From positions 1,426,001 to 1,490,000 of the forward strand of contig NZ_CP035495.1 in assembly GCF_004135345.1 (NCBI RefSeq): a DNA stretch of 64,000 nt. The letters are read 5' to 3'. The notes under the pieces were generated by a model, which saw only the letters and a list, made by a program, of their open reading frames with translations, made no database searches and was not told the DNA's origin. This DNA is from Xylanimonas allomyrinae (GTDB lineage: Bacteria; Actinomycetota; Actinomycetes; Actinomycetales; Cellulomonadaceae). Below, one piece after another: positions 16,570 through 24,226 of this stretch. The translations under genes and the position numbers were made by a program. Numbering within the stretch: the stretch's first letter is position 1; every line of letters starts with the position of its first letter.

Positions 16570-17385
16570 ATGGTCCGGACCGCGCCGCCGTCGTCGACGC
16601 TCACCCTCGCCCACGTCCTCGTGGCGGCCTCGCTGGACCCTGCCGACGTGCTCCTCGTGCGCCACCCGATGAGCAACCCCGACGCCCGCAAGGCTCTCGA
16701 GGCAGGCGGCCTCCTGGCATACGTCAGCGAACAGCGGGAGAACTCTCCCGCCCGGCATCAGTACTGGCTGAACTTCCGCGGCGAAGAAGGAAACAGCGCC
16801 CGCCTCGAGGCCTGCTACGTCAACCATGGGCATCTCGGCGCGGGCAGGTTCCAGCTCGAGGACTCCGAGGTGCTGGCCGACCTTCACGGTCGGCTCGTCA
16901 TCGACTGGGGCTCCGGCACCCGGACCTGGAAACAGAACGGCGTCACAGCCGCCGTCAAGCCGGTGCTGGCGATCCTGGAACGCCAGGCTCCGCTGTTTCC
17001 CGGGTTCGAGCGGCTCGTCCTGAGCTTTGCCGACCTCAGCGAGATCATCGACCAGCCCCGCCGGTACGCGCACTGGCACACGGCGATGGCATCGATCAAC
17101 GCCATCTACCTGATCGTCGACACCGTCACCGGCAAGCAGTACATCGGATCGGCGTACGGGCACGGCGGTCTGCTCGGACGCTGGTCGGAGTATGTCGGCA
17201 CCCTGCATGGCGGCGACAGGAGACTCATCGAGGAGCTCATGGTCGACCCCGAGACCGTCGAGCGTTTCCAGTACAGCGTGCTACAGGTCCTGCCGAAGAC
17301 CGCAACGATCGACGACGTCGTCGCCGTCGAGACCCTGTACAAGGACAAGCTGCTCACAAGGAGCTTCGGCCTCAACGCCAACTGA
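16570..17385 (+). CDS. GIY-YIG nuclease domain protein
   Basis: A ~271-residue protein whose C-terminal third carries a GIY-YIG endonuclease core: IYLIVDTVTGKQYIGSAYG, followed by the catalytic-type arginine in LLGRWSEYV and a later conserved Glu (AVETLYKDKL). The N-terminal ~170 residues are an uncharacterised domain (YWLNFRGEEGNSARLEACYV). An ATG at 16570 is used; an in-frame TTG at 16552 behind GGCAGGA is equally possible. It may be a restriction or mobile-element nuclease. No methylase or integrase is beside it. Confidence 0.8.
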   Translation: MVRTAPPSSTLTLAHVLVAASLDPADVLLVRHPMSNPDARKALEAGGLLAYVSEQRENSPARHQYWLNFRGEEGNSARLEACYVNHGHLGAGRFQLEDSEVLADLHGRLVIDWGSGTRTWKQNGVTAAVKPVLAILERQAPLFPGFERLVLSFADLSEIIDQPRRYAHWHTAMASINAIYLIVDTVTGKQYIGSAYGHGGLLGRWSEYVGTLHGGDRRLIEELMVDPETVERFQYSVLQVLPKTATIDDVVAVETLYKDKLLTRSFGLNAN

Positions 17386-17510
17386 CCGGCCGATCGCGAC
17401 CACACCCTGCCCCACGTCAAACTGCTGGCAGGTCTCGGTTCTCGGGAGAGCGGGGCCAAGAGGCTCCGCCAGGCGCAGGCGCACCCACGGGCCTCAGCCG
17501 GCGAGGTACG

Positions 17511-17885
17511 TCAGCGTCGGCAGTCAACGGCCACAACGACCCGGGACGACACCATCTCGGGGTCGTTGGCCGGAACCCACGCGAACCGGACGTTCACGTG
17601 CTCGCCCGGCGTCAGGCACCCGGGGTAGGTCGACTGATGGGCATTGCCCGTGTCATCGATCCAGTTCGGGACCGAGCCGACGATGCCGTAGGTGAAGTCG
17701 CCGGTCTCTATCGAAGCCTGCCCTTCGACAGCCGTCGCCGTTCCCGCGGTCCAGCGAACTCGCGACCCTGTCGAGCGCCCGAGCCAGAATCCGGCCAACG
17801 CTGTGATGACGAGCGCAACGAGAAGTCCGATCGCGATGCTCCGGGCCGTGCTTCGCGGCACTGCTGTTCCGCTCGGAGTCGACAT
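17511..17885 (-). CDS. Hypothetical membrane-anchored protein
   Basis: A 124-residue protein with one N-terminal membrane helix (about 16-38, IAIGLLVALVITALAGFWLG) and an extracytoplasmic domain with two cysteines (YPGCLTPGEHVNV and the terminal VAVDCRR) that may pair. I do not recognise the family. It has no operon partner, and the flanking sequence is partly IS-derived. Confidence 0.6.
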   Translation of the reverse strand: MSTPSGTAVPRSTARSIAIGLLVALVITALAGFWLGRSTGSRVRWTAGTATAVEGQASIETGDFTYGIVGSVPNWIDDTGNAHQSTYPGCLTPGEHVNVRFAWVPANDPEMVSSRVVVAVDCRR

Positions 17886-18202
17886 GGTTGAAGTGTGATC
17901 TCACCTGGGAGAGAGCGCGAGAGACGCGGCGCGCTCGTCCGCATCCACATCCCTGCACGTTCGCACTGGCACTCGCGGGTCCTCTACGTCCCCGAGTGCC
18001 CCGCGTGATCGTCCACAGAGCAAGCCGCGATTCAGGTCTCGTGCGAGACCAGGCGCCTAGGGCCTGTCTCGGAATTGAGCTGTGACCTGCGGTTTCGCCA
18101 GGATGCGGGGTCGTGCGTGGTGCGGCTGGTCGACATGATCTGAGTGATGAGGCGCGGGCGGTGCTCGAGCCGTTGCTGCCGGTCAAGGCGCGCGGCCGCA
18201 AG

Positions 18203-19643
18203 GAGTCGAGTCCCGCAGAGTGGTGTAGGTCGGCCAGGTGGTCGTCGCCGGCGTGACAGCCGGGAGATGAGAGGCGGTCACCGCGTGATCCTTCAAGAGA
18301 CCTTGCGAAAGCACTCTTGGATGGAGAAGCACACGATGACCGCTCCCTACATTGTCGACCCCGCACGTCTGCTCAAGGACGCGCTGGCCGAGTCGTCACC
18401 CGACCTGATGCGCTCACTGCTGCAGACGATGATCAACGCCCTGCTGTCCGAGCACGCCGACGCCGTCGTCGGCGCGGAGTGGGGCCAACGCTCCCCAGAC
18501 CGTCAGGCGCAGCGCAACGGCTACCGCCACCGTGAGATGGACACCCGGGTGGGCACGATCGACGTCGCGATCCCAAAGCTGCGCGAGGGAACGTACTTCC
18601 CGGACTGGCTCCTCGAGCGCCGCAAGCGCGCCGAGTCCGCCCTGACCACCGTCGTGGCCGACTGCTACCTGGCAGGTGTGAGCACCCGCCGGATGGACAA
18701 GCTCGTCAAGACGTTGGGGATCGACGGCCTCTCGAAGTCGCAGGTCTCCCGCATGGCCGCAGACCTCGACGACCAGGTCGACGCGTTCCGCCACCGCCCA
18801 CTGGGCGAGTCGGGTCCGTTCACGTTCGTCGCCGCGGACGCGCTGACGATGAAGGTCCGTGAGCACGGCCGCGTGATCAACTCCGTCGTCCTCGTGGCGA
18901 CCGGTGTGAATGGTGACGGGCACCGCGAGGTCCTCGGCACCCGGGTCGTGACCAGCGAGACGGGGCCGGCGTGGAACGAGTTCTTCGCCGACCTCGTCGC
19001 GCGCGGCCTGGCCGGCGTCAAGCTCGTCACTTCCGACGCGCACGCCGGCCTGGTCGAGGCCGTCGCGGCGAACCTGCCCGGCGCGACCTGGCAGCGCTGC
19101 CGCACCCACTACGCCGCGAACCTCATGGCCGCCTGCCCCAAGGCGTCCTGGCCCGCGGTCAAGGCCATGCTGCACTCGGTCTACGACCAGCCCACCGAGA
19201 CCGCGGTCCACGCCCAGTTCGACCAGCTCCTCGACATGGTCGCCGCCGCCCTACCCGACGTGCACGACCACCTCGACGCCGCCCGCGCAGACGTCCTCGC
19301 CTTCACGAGCTTCCCGAAAGAGATCTGGCGCCAGATCTGGTCGAACAATCCCAACGAGCGTCTCAACAAGGAGATCCGCCGCCGCACCGACGTCGTGGGG
19401 ATCTTCCCCAACCGGGACGCCATCGTCCGCCTCGTAGGCGCCGTCCTAGCCGAGCAGCACGACGAATGGGCCGAAGGGCGCCGCTACCTCTCCCTCGACG
19501 CGCTCAAGCGGGCACGAACCCCGCTGACCGTCATGACGACCGACGTCGTCCCGACCCAGGCCCTCACGATCGGAGCCGCCGCCTGACCTGACCCAGCACT
19601 ACGAAGGATCAGAAAGCGCTACACCACTCCGCGGGGCTTGACC
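18203..19643 (+). mobile_element. IS256-family insertion sequence
   Basis: About 1.44 kb. The ends are imperfect ~26-bp inverted repeats: the left end begins GAGTCGAGTCCCGCAGAGTG, and the right end reads GGGTCAAGCCCCGCGGAGTG on the other strand; both continue GTGTAG. The flanks share CCGCAAG (18196-18202 and 19644-19650), a plausible ~7-bp target duplication. The element sits inside an older IS5-type element. Confidence 0.88.
18321..19586 (+). CDS. IS256-family transposase
   Basis: A ~421-residue DDE (mutator-type) transposase, full length for the family. Characteristic stretches are the zinc-less N-terminal YRHREMDTRVGTIDVAIPKL (end of the DNA-binding region), catalytic Asp in VAADALTMKVREHGR, second Asp in LVTSDAHAGL, and the C-terminal NNPNERLNKEIRRRTDVVGI with the catalytic Glu. 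Start at MEKHTMTAP; an internal ATG at 18336 is equally possible. The frame is intact, so the element may be active. Confidence 0.93.
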   Translation: MEKHTMTAPYIVDPARLLKDALAESSPDLMRSLLQTMINALLSEHADAVVGAEWGQRSPDRQAQRNGYRHREMDTRVGTIDVAIPKLREGTYFPDWLLERRKRAESALTTVVADCYLAGVSTRRMDKLVKTLGIDGLSKSQVSRMAADLDDQVDAFRHRPLGESGPFTFVAADALTMKVREHGRVINSVVLVATGVNGDGHREVLGTRVVTSETGPAWNEFFADLVARGLAGVKLVTSDAHAGLVEAVAANLPGATWQRCRTHYAANLMAACPKASWPAVKAMLHSVYDQPTETAVHAQFDQLLDMVAAALPDVHDHLDAARADVLAFTSFPKEIWRQIWSNNPNERLNKEIRRRTDVVGIFPNRDAIVRLVGAVLAEQHDEWAEGRRYLSLDALKRARTPLTVMTTDVVPTQALTIGAAA

Positions 19644-19866
19644 CCGCAAGGCAAGGTTTCTGCGCCGGCAGATCGACGGGATCCGGTTCCGGCCCCGGCC
19701 GTGCGCCTGTCCGTGTGGCGCATCGACCCGGCAGACCCGAGGACGCCGGGCATCCTGCTGCTCGACGTCGAGGAAACCGGCGATGTCGCTCAGGAGCGTG
19801 CTCGGTCCTGGGCGGCTCGTGCGCGGATACGACCCGCACAGACCAATCCGACAGCGAGCGGTCATG

Positions 19867-20331
19867 TCAAGGCTGAGGCTCAGCTCCTATCAGCCAGACG
19901 CCGTCCGCGTGACGAGCAGTCCACTGAGTGTCAGAGGTGCGGACCACGCCTTCACGTGAGTCTGCCGCGCAGAAGTCAACCCTGTCTCGCGATAGCCGAA
20001 GCGTCCTGACAGTCGATCCGGACCCGAAGATCAGCCACTGGCCGCCCTCGTCCGAGGTCGTGTCGAGTTGTAGCGCTGCCTTCTTGAACGCATCAGGCAA
20101 ATGGTCGACTTCAGAGAAGTAAGGGCAGGCCACGACGAGTTCATCCCATGGCTCAAGCGGTGCGGCCGCTTGAGGAAGATGGAAAGACTTTCCGCTTGCG
20201 GCTTCGCTGACGAGAGCCTGCTCGTACGTCGCATCAGAATGTGAGCATCCTGACACAGAGAAGGATAGTAGTGCGATGGACATCAGAAATCGGGCACTAA
20301 CTCGAACTGCCGCTCTTGCTGAAGAGTCCAT
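19867..20331 (-). CDS. Lipoprotein coupled to DUF6973-like secreted protein
   Basis: A 154-residue protein with a signal peptide and lipobox (LSFSVSGC, Cys29), so it is anchored outside the cell membrane. The mature domain has two further cysteines (VVACPYF, VDFCAADS) and is acidic. Family not recognised. Its ATG overlaps the stop codon of the upstream DUF6973-like gene by one base. GC content is visibly lower than the surrounding core genome. The arrangement secreted protein plus surface lipoprotein would suit an effector/immunity pair, but that is inference. Confidence 0.7.
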   Translation of the reverse strand: MDSSARAAVRVSARFLMSIALLSFSVSGCSHSDATYEQALVSEAASGKSFHLPQAAAPLEPWDELVVACPYFSEVDHLPDAFKKAALQLDTTSDEGGQWLIFGSGSTVRTLRLSRDRVDFCAADSREGVVRTSDTQWTARHADGVWLIGAEPQP

Positions 20332-21045
20332 TACTTAAGGGTCACCAGCTTCCCCTGCTTTGCGAGAGCTGAGCAGCGCTTACTGCTCGCAGCCTTCGTC
20401 TTGAGTTCCTTTCCTGTTGCGCGACCGGTCTTATTGTTAGCGAGGTCCATGTCCTTCTCCTTCTTCGGGCCACCTCCTAACGCTTCATGGTTTGATGCAA
20501 TCTTCTCCGCGGCGCTCTCTCCAATGCCTATCGTCATGAGCGCGTTCCAGTAGCAGTGTCTGTATGCGTCACCCTTGCCGTTGTGCAGGCCAGGTCCGGG
20601 AAAAGAGAGTCTTGGCGGAGCGTGATGCGGTGTCGGCCGCTTTCGACGCATTGTTGCATGAGAGCAGGTCGACCAAGACGACACAGGAGGCCTTCTCTAG
20701 AATTGAGATTGCGGTGTCGTACCCAGAAGATCGAGGAACTCGGCGAAGCGCCTCTTTGAACAAAGTCTGAATATCGTCAGCACTCATTTCTCGGATCTCG
20801 TCCAGAATGAGTTCCTGGTCTTCGGAGCCCATCTGGTCGAGTGCCAAGTATGGGTCGTCGGAATTGCGCAGTGCATCGACAAGTGAGTCGGTTCGCTCTT
20901 GAACACCCTGCGGATCAACTGACGCGGGGCTAGCCAGAGCGGAGTGTGTGCCGACGATCATGAGTGCAGTTGCCTGCGTTCCTGCGACGACCGATGATGT
21001 GATCTTTCGTGTAGCGAGTCCAGCTCGAACCATTGCAGCCTCCAT
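20331..21045 (-). pseudogene. DUF6973-like secreted protein, interrupted by one frameshift
   Basis: The 5' part (from 21045) encodes a signal peptide ending ALASPA and a helical acidic region. The 3' part, in another frame, encodes LHNGKGDAYRHCYWNALMT, then IASNHE and KDMDLANNKTGRATG. These are the conserved His/Asp/Asn features of the DUF6973 family. Removing one base from the A4 run at 20601-20604 joins both parts into a ~237-residue protein (AKTLF-PGPGLHNG). Either a recent inactivating indel or a sequence error. Coupled to the downstream lipoprotein. Confidence 0.75.
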
Positions 21046-21408
21046 GTTTGTGAGCGGGTCTGCCGGACTGTCGATCCAACCGATATCACAGACAGGGTGA
21101 TCGCAGAAGCGAAGCGATCACTCTGTCAGAGGTTCGATCAGAGTTGAGGCCTGGGGGCTCTCGGTTGCTGATCGGCAACTCTGCTCCATCCCAGGCCGAG
21201 GGCCGTACGAGCACCGAGACGAGAATAAATGTCGTAGAATCTCGCAGTGGTGTTCCTCGTCAATGATCGATGAAAGGCAGATCGTTTCGCTCCGTCGAGA
21301 TACCCCGGGGTGGGGTGCCGCAATGCAAGCACCACGTAGCTGAGGGATCGGGCGGATAGGCGTCCTGGTCAAGTCGGCGTGACGATCGGGCTGCCGGGCG
21401 CTCCGTTA
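21046..21408. other. Intergenic, no gene seen
   Basis: About 360 bp between the DUF6973-like gene and the IS5-type element, relatively AT-richer than the core. No coding frame or RNA structure is convincing. It should contain the promoter of the minus-strand secreted-protein gene. Confidence 0.4.
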
Positions 21409-21461
21409 GGGCCTGTTTCGGAATTGCGCTGTGACCTGCGGTTTCGCCAGGATGCGGGGTC

Positions 21462-22360
21462 GTGCGTGGTGCGGCTGGTCGACATGATCTAGGTGATGAG
21501 GCGTGGGCGGTGCTCGAGCCGTTGCTGCCGGTCAAGGCGCGCGGCCGCAAGGCAGGGCTTCTGCGCCGGCAGATCGACGGGATCCGGTTCCGGCTCCGCA
21601 CGGGCTGCCCGTGGCGGGACGTGCCCGAGGACCGGTACGGGCCGTGGCACAGCGTGTATCGGCGGTTCCGGGACTGGCAGCGCGACGGCACCTGGGTCAA
21701 GGTCATCGACCGGCTGCGCACCATCAGCGACGGCGCCGGGCTGATCGGGTGGGACCTGAACCTCGACTCCACGATCGCTCGCGTCCACCAGCACGCCGCC
21801 GGAGCGCGCAAGCGCCCGGATCTGCTGGTCGAGCCGCCCGGGGACGAGCCGGCCGACCACGGGCTGGGCCACTCCCGGGGCGGGTGGACCACGAAGATCC
21901 ACGCGGTGTGCGAGCAGGGGCAGAAGCTGATGGGCATGGTCGTCACGGCCGGACACCGCGGCGACAGCCCACAGTTCGAGCCGGTGCTCGACACGGTCAA
22001 GGTGCACCGCCCGGGTGGGGTCAGGCGCCCGCGTACCCGCCCGCACAGGGTGCGCGCCGACCGGGCGTACTCCTCGGCCGCCAACCGCGCCCTGCTGCGC
22101 CGGCGCCACATCCGCGCGACGATCCCGGACAAGATCGACCAGCAGGCCAACCGGAAGAAGAAGGGCTCTGCTGGCGGGCGCCCACCCAAGGTCGACTCCG
22201 CCACCACAAGCTGCGGTCCGCGGTCGAGTGCATGTTCAACCGACTCAAGCGGTGGCGGGCCGTGGCCACGAGGTTCGACAAGCTCCAGCTGCGCTACGAG
22301 ACCACCGTGACCATCGCGGCGATCGACGACTGGGTCACCGCGATCGTGAAGGCAGCCTGA
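21462..22360 (+). pseudogene. IS5-family transposase, frameshifted
   Basis: The first ~245 codons (GTG start) show the IS5 DDE pattern: GRHDLGDEAWAVLEPLLPV, CPWRDVPEDRYGPWHSVYRR, LDSTIARVHQHAAGA, SRGGWTTKIHA and VRADRAYSSAANR. The C-terminal end (LRSAVECMFNRLKRWRAVAT, DDWVTAIVKAA) lies in a different frame. One extra base at about 22198 (within GACTCCG) restores a single ~299-residue protein. No slippery A6-type heptamer is seen at that point, so programmed frameshifting is less likely than an indel. Confidence 0.85.
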
Positions 22361-22372
22361 TCGCTGGCATCC

Positions 22373-22688
22373 TTGGCGTTCGTGGACTACTACGCCGCCC
22401 CCGAGGCAGGCGACGACGTCGACCAGCCCGACCGCGGCGACCTGATCGAGCTGATCGACGCCCTCGACACCAACGCCAACACGTTCTTCATCGTCTACCC
22501 GGCCGACGACGACCTCGAATGGTCCTACGCCGTCTCCAAGCACGTCAGTGCGTTCGGCGGCTTCGAACTCGACCGCTACGACCCCGCCACCGGCGTGCAC
22601 GACATCACCACCGCCGCCGACACCCACACCATCGCCGACGACACCCTGACCTGGACCAGCCGCCGCTCACCCATTCCGAGACAGGCCC
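22373..22688 (+). pseudogene. Passenger gene fragment inside the IS5-type element
   Basis: An open frame directly after the transposase stop encodes ~105 residues with good codon bias: AFVDYYAAPEAGDD, DALDTNANTFFIVYPADDD, FGGFELDRYDPATG. It reads straight through the right terminal repeat. There is no good start codon or ribosome binding site, so it looks like a captured internal or 3' gene fragment. The family is not recognised; an acidic, immunity-protein-like composition is the only hint. Confidence 0.5.
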
Positions 22689-22726
22689 TAGGGGGCCAGC
22701 AGGCCCAGGCGTTCACCGCGGCGGCG

Positions 22727-22870
22727 CTACCGCTCGGCCGGACCTTGTGGGCGCAACTCCATCCACGTGTCGGGTTCGTCGAGCGGCGCCCAACCGTGTT
22801 GCCGGTAGAGAGCTGCGCCTTCACCCGACGCCTTGAGGACGATGCGCTTGAGCGCGAGCGGTTTGAGGTC
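22727..22870 (-). pseudogene. C-terminal fragment of a GNAT acetyltransferase
   Basis: About 48 codons encode LKRIVLKASGEGAALYRQHG then a WMELRP end, typical of the last strand and helix of GNAT N-acetyltransferases. The N-terminal acetyl-CoA-binding part is missing. Upstream of it lies tRNA-Val, and downstream, 37 bp away, the right end of the IS5-type element. Confidence 0.65.
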
Positions 22871-22894
22871 GGCAACGATGCCGACGAAGAGCTG

Positions 22895-22970
22895 TGGTGG
22901 GCCCGGCCGGACTCGAACCGACGACATCCACGGTGTAAACGTGGCGCTCTACCAACTGAGCTACAGGCCC
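22895..22970 (-). tRNA. tRNA-Val(TAC)
   Basis: A complete cloverleaf on the minus strand. The acceptor GGGCCTG pairs with CGGGCCC, with a D-arm GCTC/GAGC. The anticodon stem CCACG/CGTGG has loop TTTACAC (anticodon TAC), and the T-arm is GTCGG-TTCGAGT-CCGGC. An encoded CCA follows (22895-22897). Confidence 0.96.
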
Positions 22971-23010
22971 TCGTCGCGCCTCAGGGACGCGACCCTCAAG
23001 GGTACGGGAA

Positions 23011-23466
23011 TCAGATCGCCGCGAGCGCCGACCGGTATGCCTCAAGGTCACGGCGCTGGCCGCGCGGGTTGACCACCGCCCATCGGATCACGCCGTCTGC
23101 GTCGATAAGGAACGACCCGCGCAGGGCGTGCCCGCGTTCGGCGTCGAACGCCCCGTAGGCGCGCGCTGCGGTCCCGTGCGGCCAGAAGTCGCTGAGCACG
23201 TCGAACCCGAACCCTTCCTGCTGCTGCCACGCCTTGAGCGCGAACACCGGATCGGTCGAGACGGCGAGCAGACGCACGCCCGCGGTCTCGAACTCCTCGA
23301 TGTTGTCCCGCAGCTCGCACAGCTCGCCCGTGCAGATCCCGGAGAACGCGAACGGGAAGAACACGACGAGCACGGCCTCACCGCGCAGGTCGCCGAGGTG
23401 GACGGGCGTGCCGTGCGTGTCGGGCAGCGTGAAGTCGGGGGCGAGGTCCCCGGGCTGGAGCGTCAT
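23011..23466 (-). CDS. ahpE: One-cysteine-type peroxiredoxin AhpE
   Basis: A 151-residue thiol peroxidase. The active-site stretch FPFAFSGICTGEL places the peroxidatic Cys at 45; another Cys follows at 50. The LSDFWPHG and AYGAFD stretches closely follow the mycobacterial AhpE pattern. It reduces peroxides and peroxynitrite in the cytoplasm. The start MTLQPGDLAPDF has GGGGG upstream. It sits beside DUF3052 and aceE, the same neighbourhood as in Mycobacterium. Confidence 0.93.
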   Translation of the reverse strand: MTLQPGDLAPDFTLPDTHGTPVHLGDLRGEAVLVVFFPFAFSGICTGELCELRDNIEEFETAGVRLLAVSTDPVFALKAWQQQEGFGFDVLSDFWPHGTAARAYGAFDAERGHALRGSFLIDADGVIRWAVVNPRGQRRDLEAYRSALAAI

Positions 23467-23501
23467 GCCCCCATGGTGCACGATGCCCGCGCCGCCCGGG
23501 G

Positions 23502-23906
23502 TCAGCGCCCGCGTCCGCGGTTGGCGAGCTGCGTCGCCGACCAGTCGCTCGCGACCGCGAACGTGGTCATGGCGTGCAGTCCCGCCGTCGTCGCGGCTTC
23601 CTGGATCTCGTCGTGCCCGACATGGCCCGAGCGACCGGGTTTGCGGGTGAACAGCCAGACCGCACCACCGTCGTCGAGAACGGTGAGCGCGTCGACGAGC
23701 ATGTCGGCGAGGTCGCCGTCGTCTGAGCGCCACCACACGATGACGCCGTCGGTGACGTCGTCGTAGTCCTCGTCGACGAGCTCTCCGCCGGTGATCTCTT
23801 CGATCGCCTCGCGCAGCTCGTCGTCGACGTCGTCGTCCCAGCCGAACTCCTGCACCACCTGGCCGGGCGTGAACCCGAGGCGGTCGGCCTGGGGATCCGT
23901 CTGCAT
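23502..23906 (-). CDS. DUF3052 family protein
   Basis: A 134-residue acidic cytoplasmic protein matching the actinobacterial DUF3052 family (LGFTPGQVVQEFGWDDDVDD, VIVWWRSDDGDLADMLVDAL, FTRKPGRSGHVG). Function is unknown. The family is typically found beside aceE and ahpE, as here. Start MQTDPQ is used; an in-frame GTG six bases upstream is possible. It is divergent from aceE. Confidence 0.9.
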   Translation of the reverse strand: MQTDPQADRLGFTPGQVVQEFGWDDDVDDELREAIEEITGGELVDEDYDDVTDGVIVWWRSDDGDLADMLVDALTVLDDGGAVWLFTRKPGRSGHVGHDEIQEAATTAGLHAMTTFAVASDWSATQLANRGRGR

Positions 23907-24226
23907 ACCCACGTGGTCCGTCCGTTCCTTCCTGAGGCTAAGTCGTCCCGGTCCGTTGCGCGGACCGGGCTGGTGGTCAACGTAGTCCACGTCGGCCCTA
24001 TGCGCCTCGTCACAGGCACGGCGACGGCGGGTCGCGCGCCCGTCGGCGCCGTCGCGGGTGGCTTTCTGCGGTTGTTGAGAGCGCAACAGCATGACCGACG
24101 TCACGGGCGCGGACCGGGCGAAGCAGTGTTCGCGGGGTTCAGTTGGGGACACAATGGGGGTGATTCGACGCCAGGTGTGACTGCGTGCTGCGCACTCACC
24201 CGAGGTCATGACAGAGAGAGGTGCTG
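23907..24226. other. Divergent promoter region between DUF3052 and aceE
   Basis: 320 bp without a gene. It contains a small inverted repeat (TGTTG-6-CAACA near 24074-24089) and, just before aceE, a GAGAGAGG ribosome binding site at 24214-24221. No recognisable riboswitch. Confidence 0.5.

Larger units (their letters stand above)
18059..19700 (+). mobile_element. IS5-family element remnant, split by an IS256-type insertion
   Basis: 18059-18202 matches the first ~145 bp of the complete IS5-type element at 21409, including its terminal GGGCCTGT-TCGGAATT repeat and the start of its transposase (GRHDLSDEARAVLEPLLPV region). The match resumes at 19644 (GCAAGG, then TTCTGCGCCGGCAGATCGAC) and fades after about 19700. 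The transposase frame is destroyed both by the insertion and by loss of the 3' part. The left end abuts a TA, the preferred target. Confidence 0.85.
21409..22688 (+). mobile_element. Complete IS5-family insertion sequence with 3' passenger
   Basis: 1280 bp bounded by inverted repeats: left GGGCCTGTTTCGGAATT, right (other strand) GGGCCTGTCTCGGAATG. Flanking TA dinucleotides at 21407-21408 and 22689-22690 fit a TA/TNA target. It encodes an IS5-type transposase (21462-22360). Unlike ordinary members, it has ~310 bp of extra sequence between the transposase stop and the right end. Confidence 0.88.

Noticed and set aside
21462-22360. Programmed ribosomal frameshift in the IS5 transposase
   Set aside because: Some IS5 groups use one, but the break at ~22198 has no slippery heptamer, and one added base simply restores the frame.
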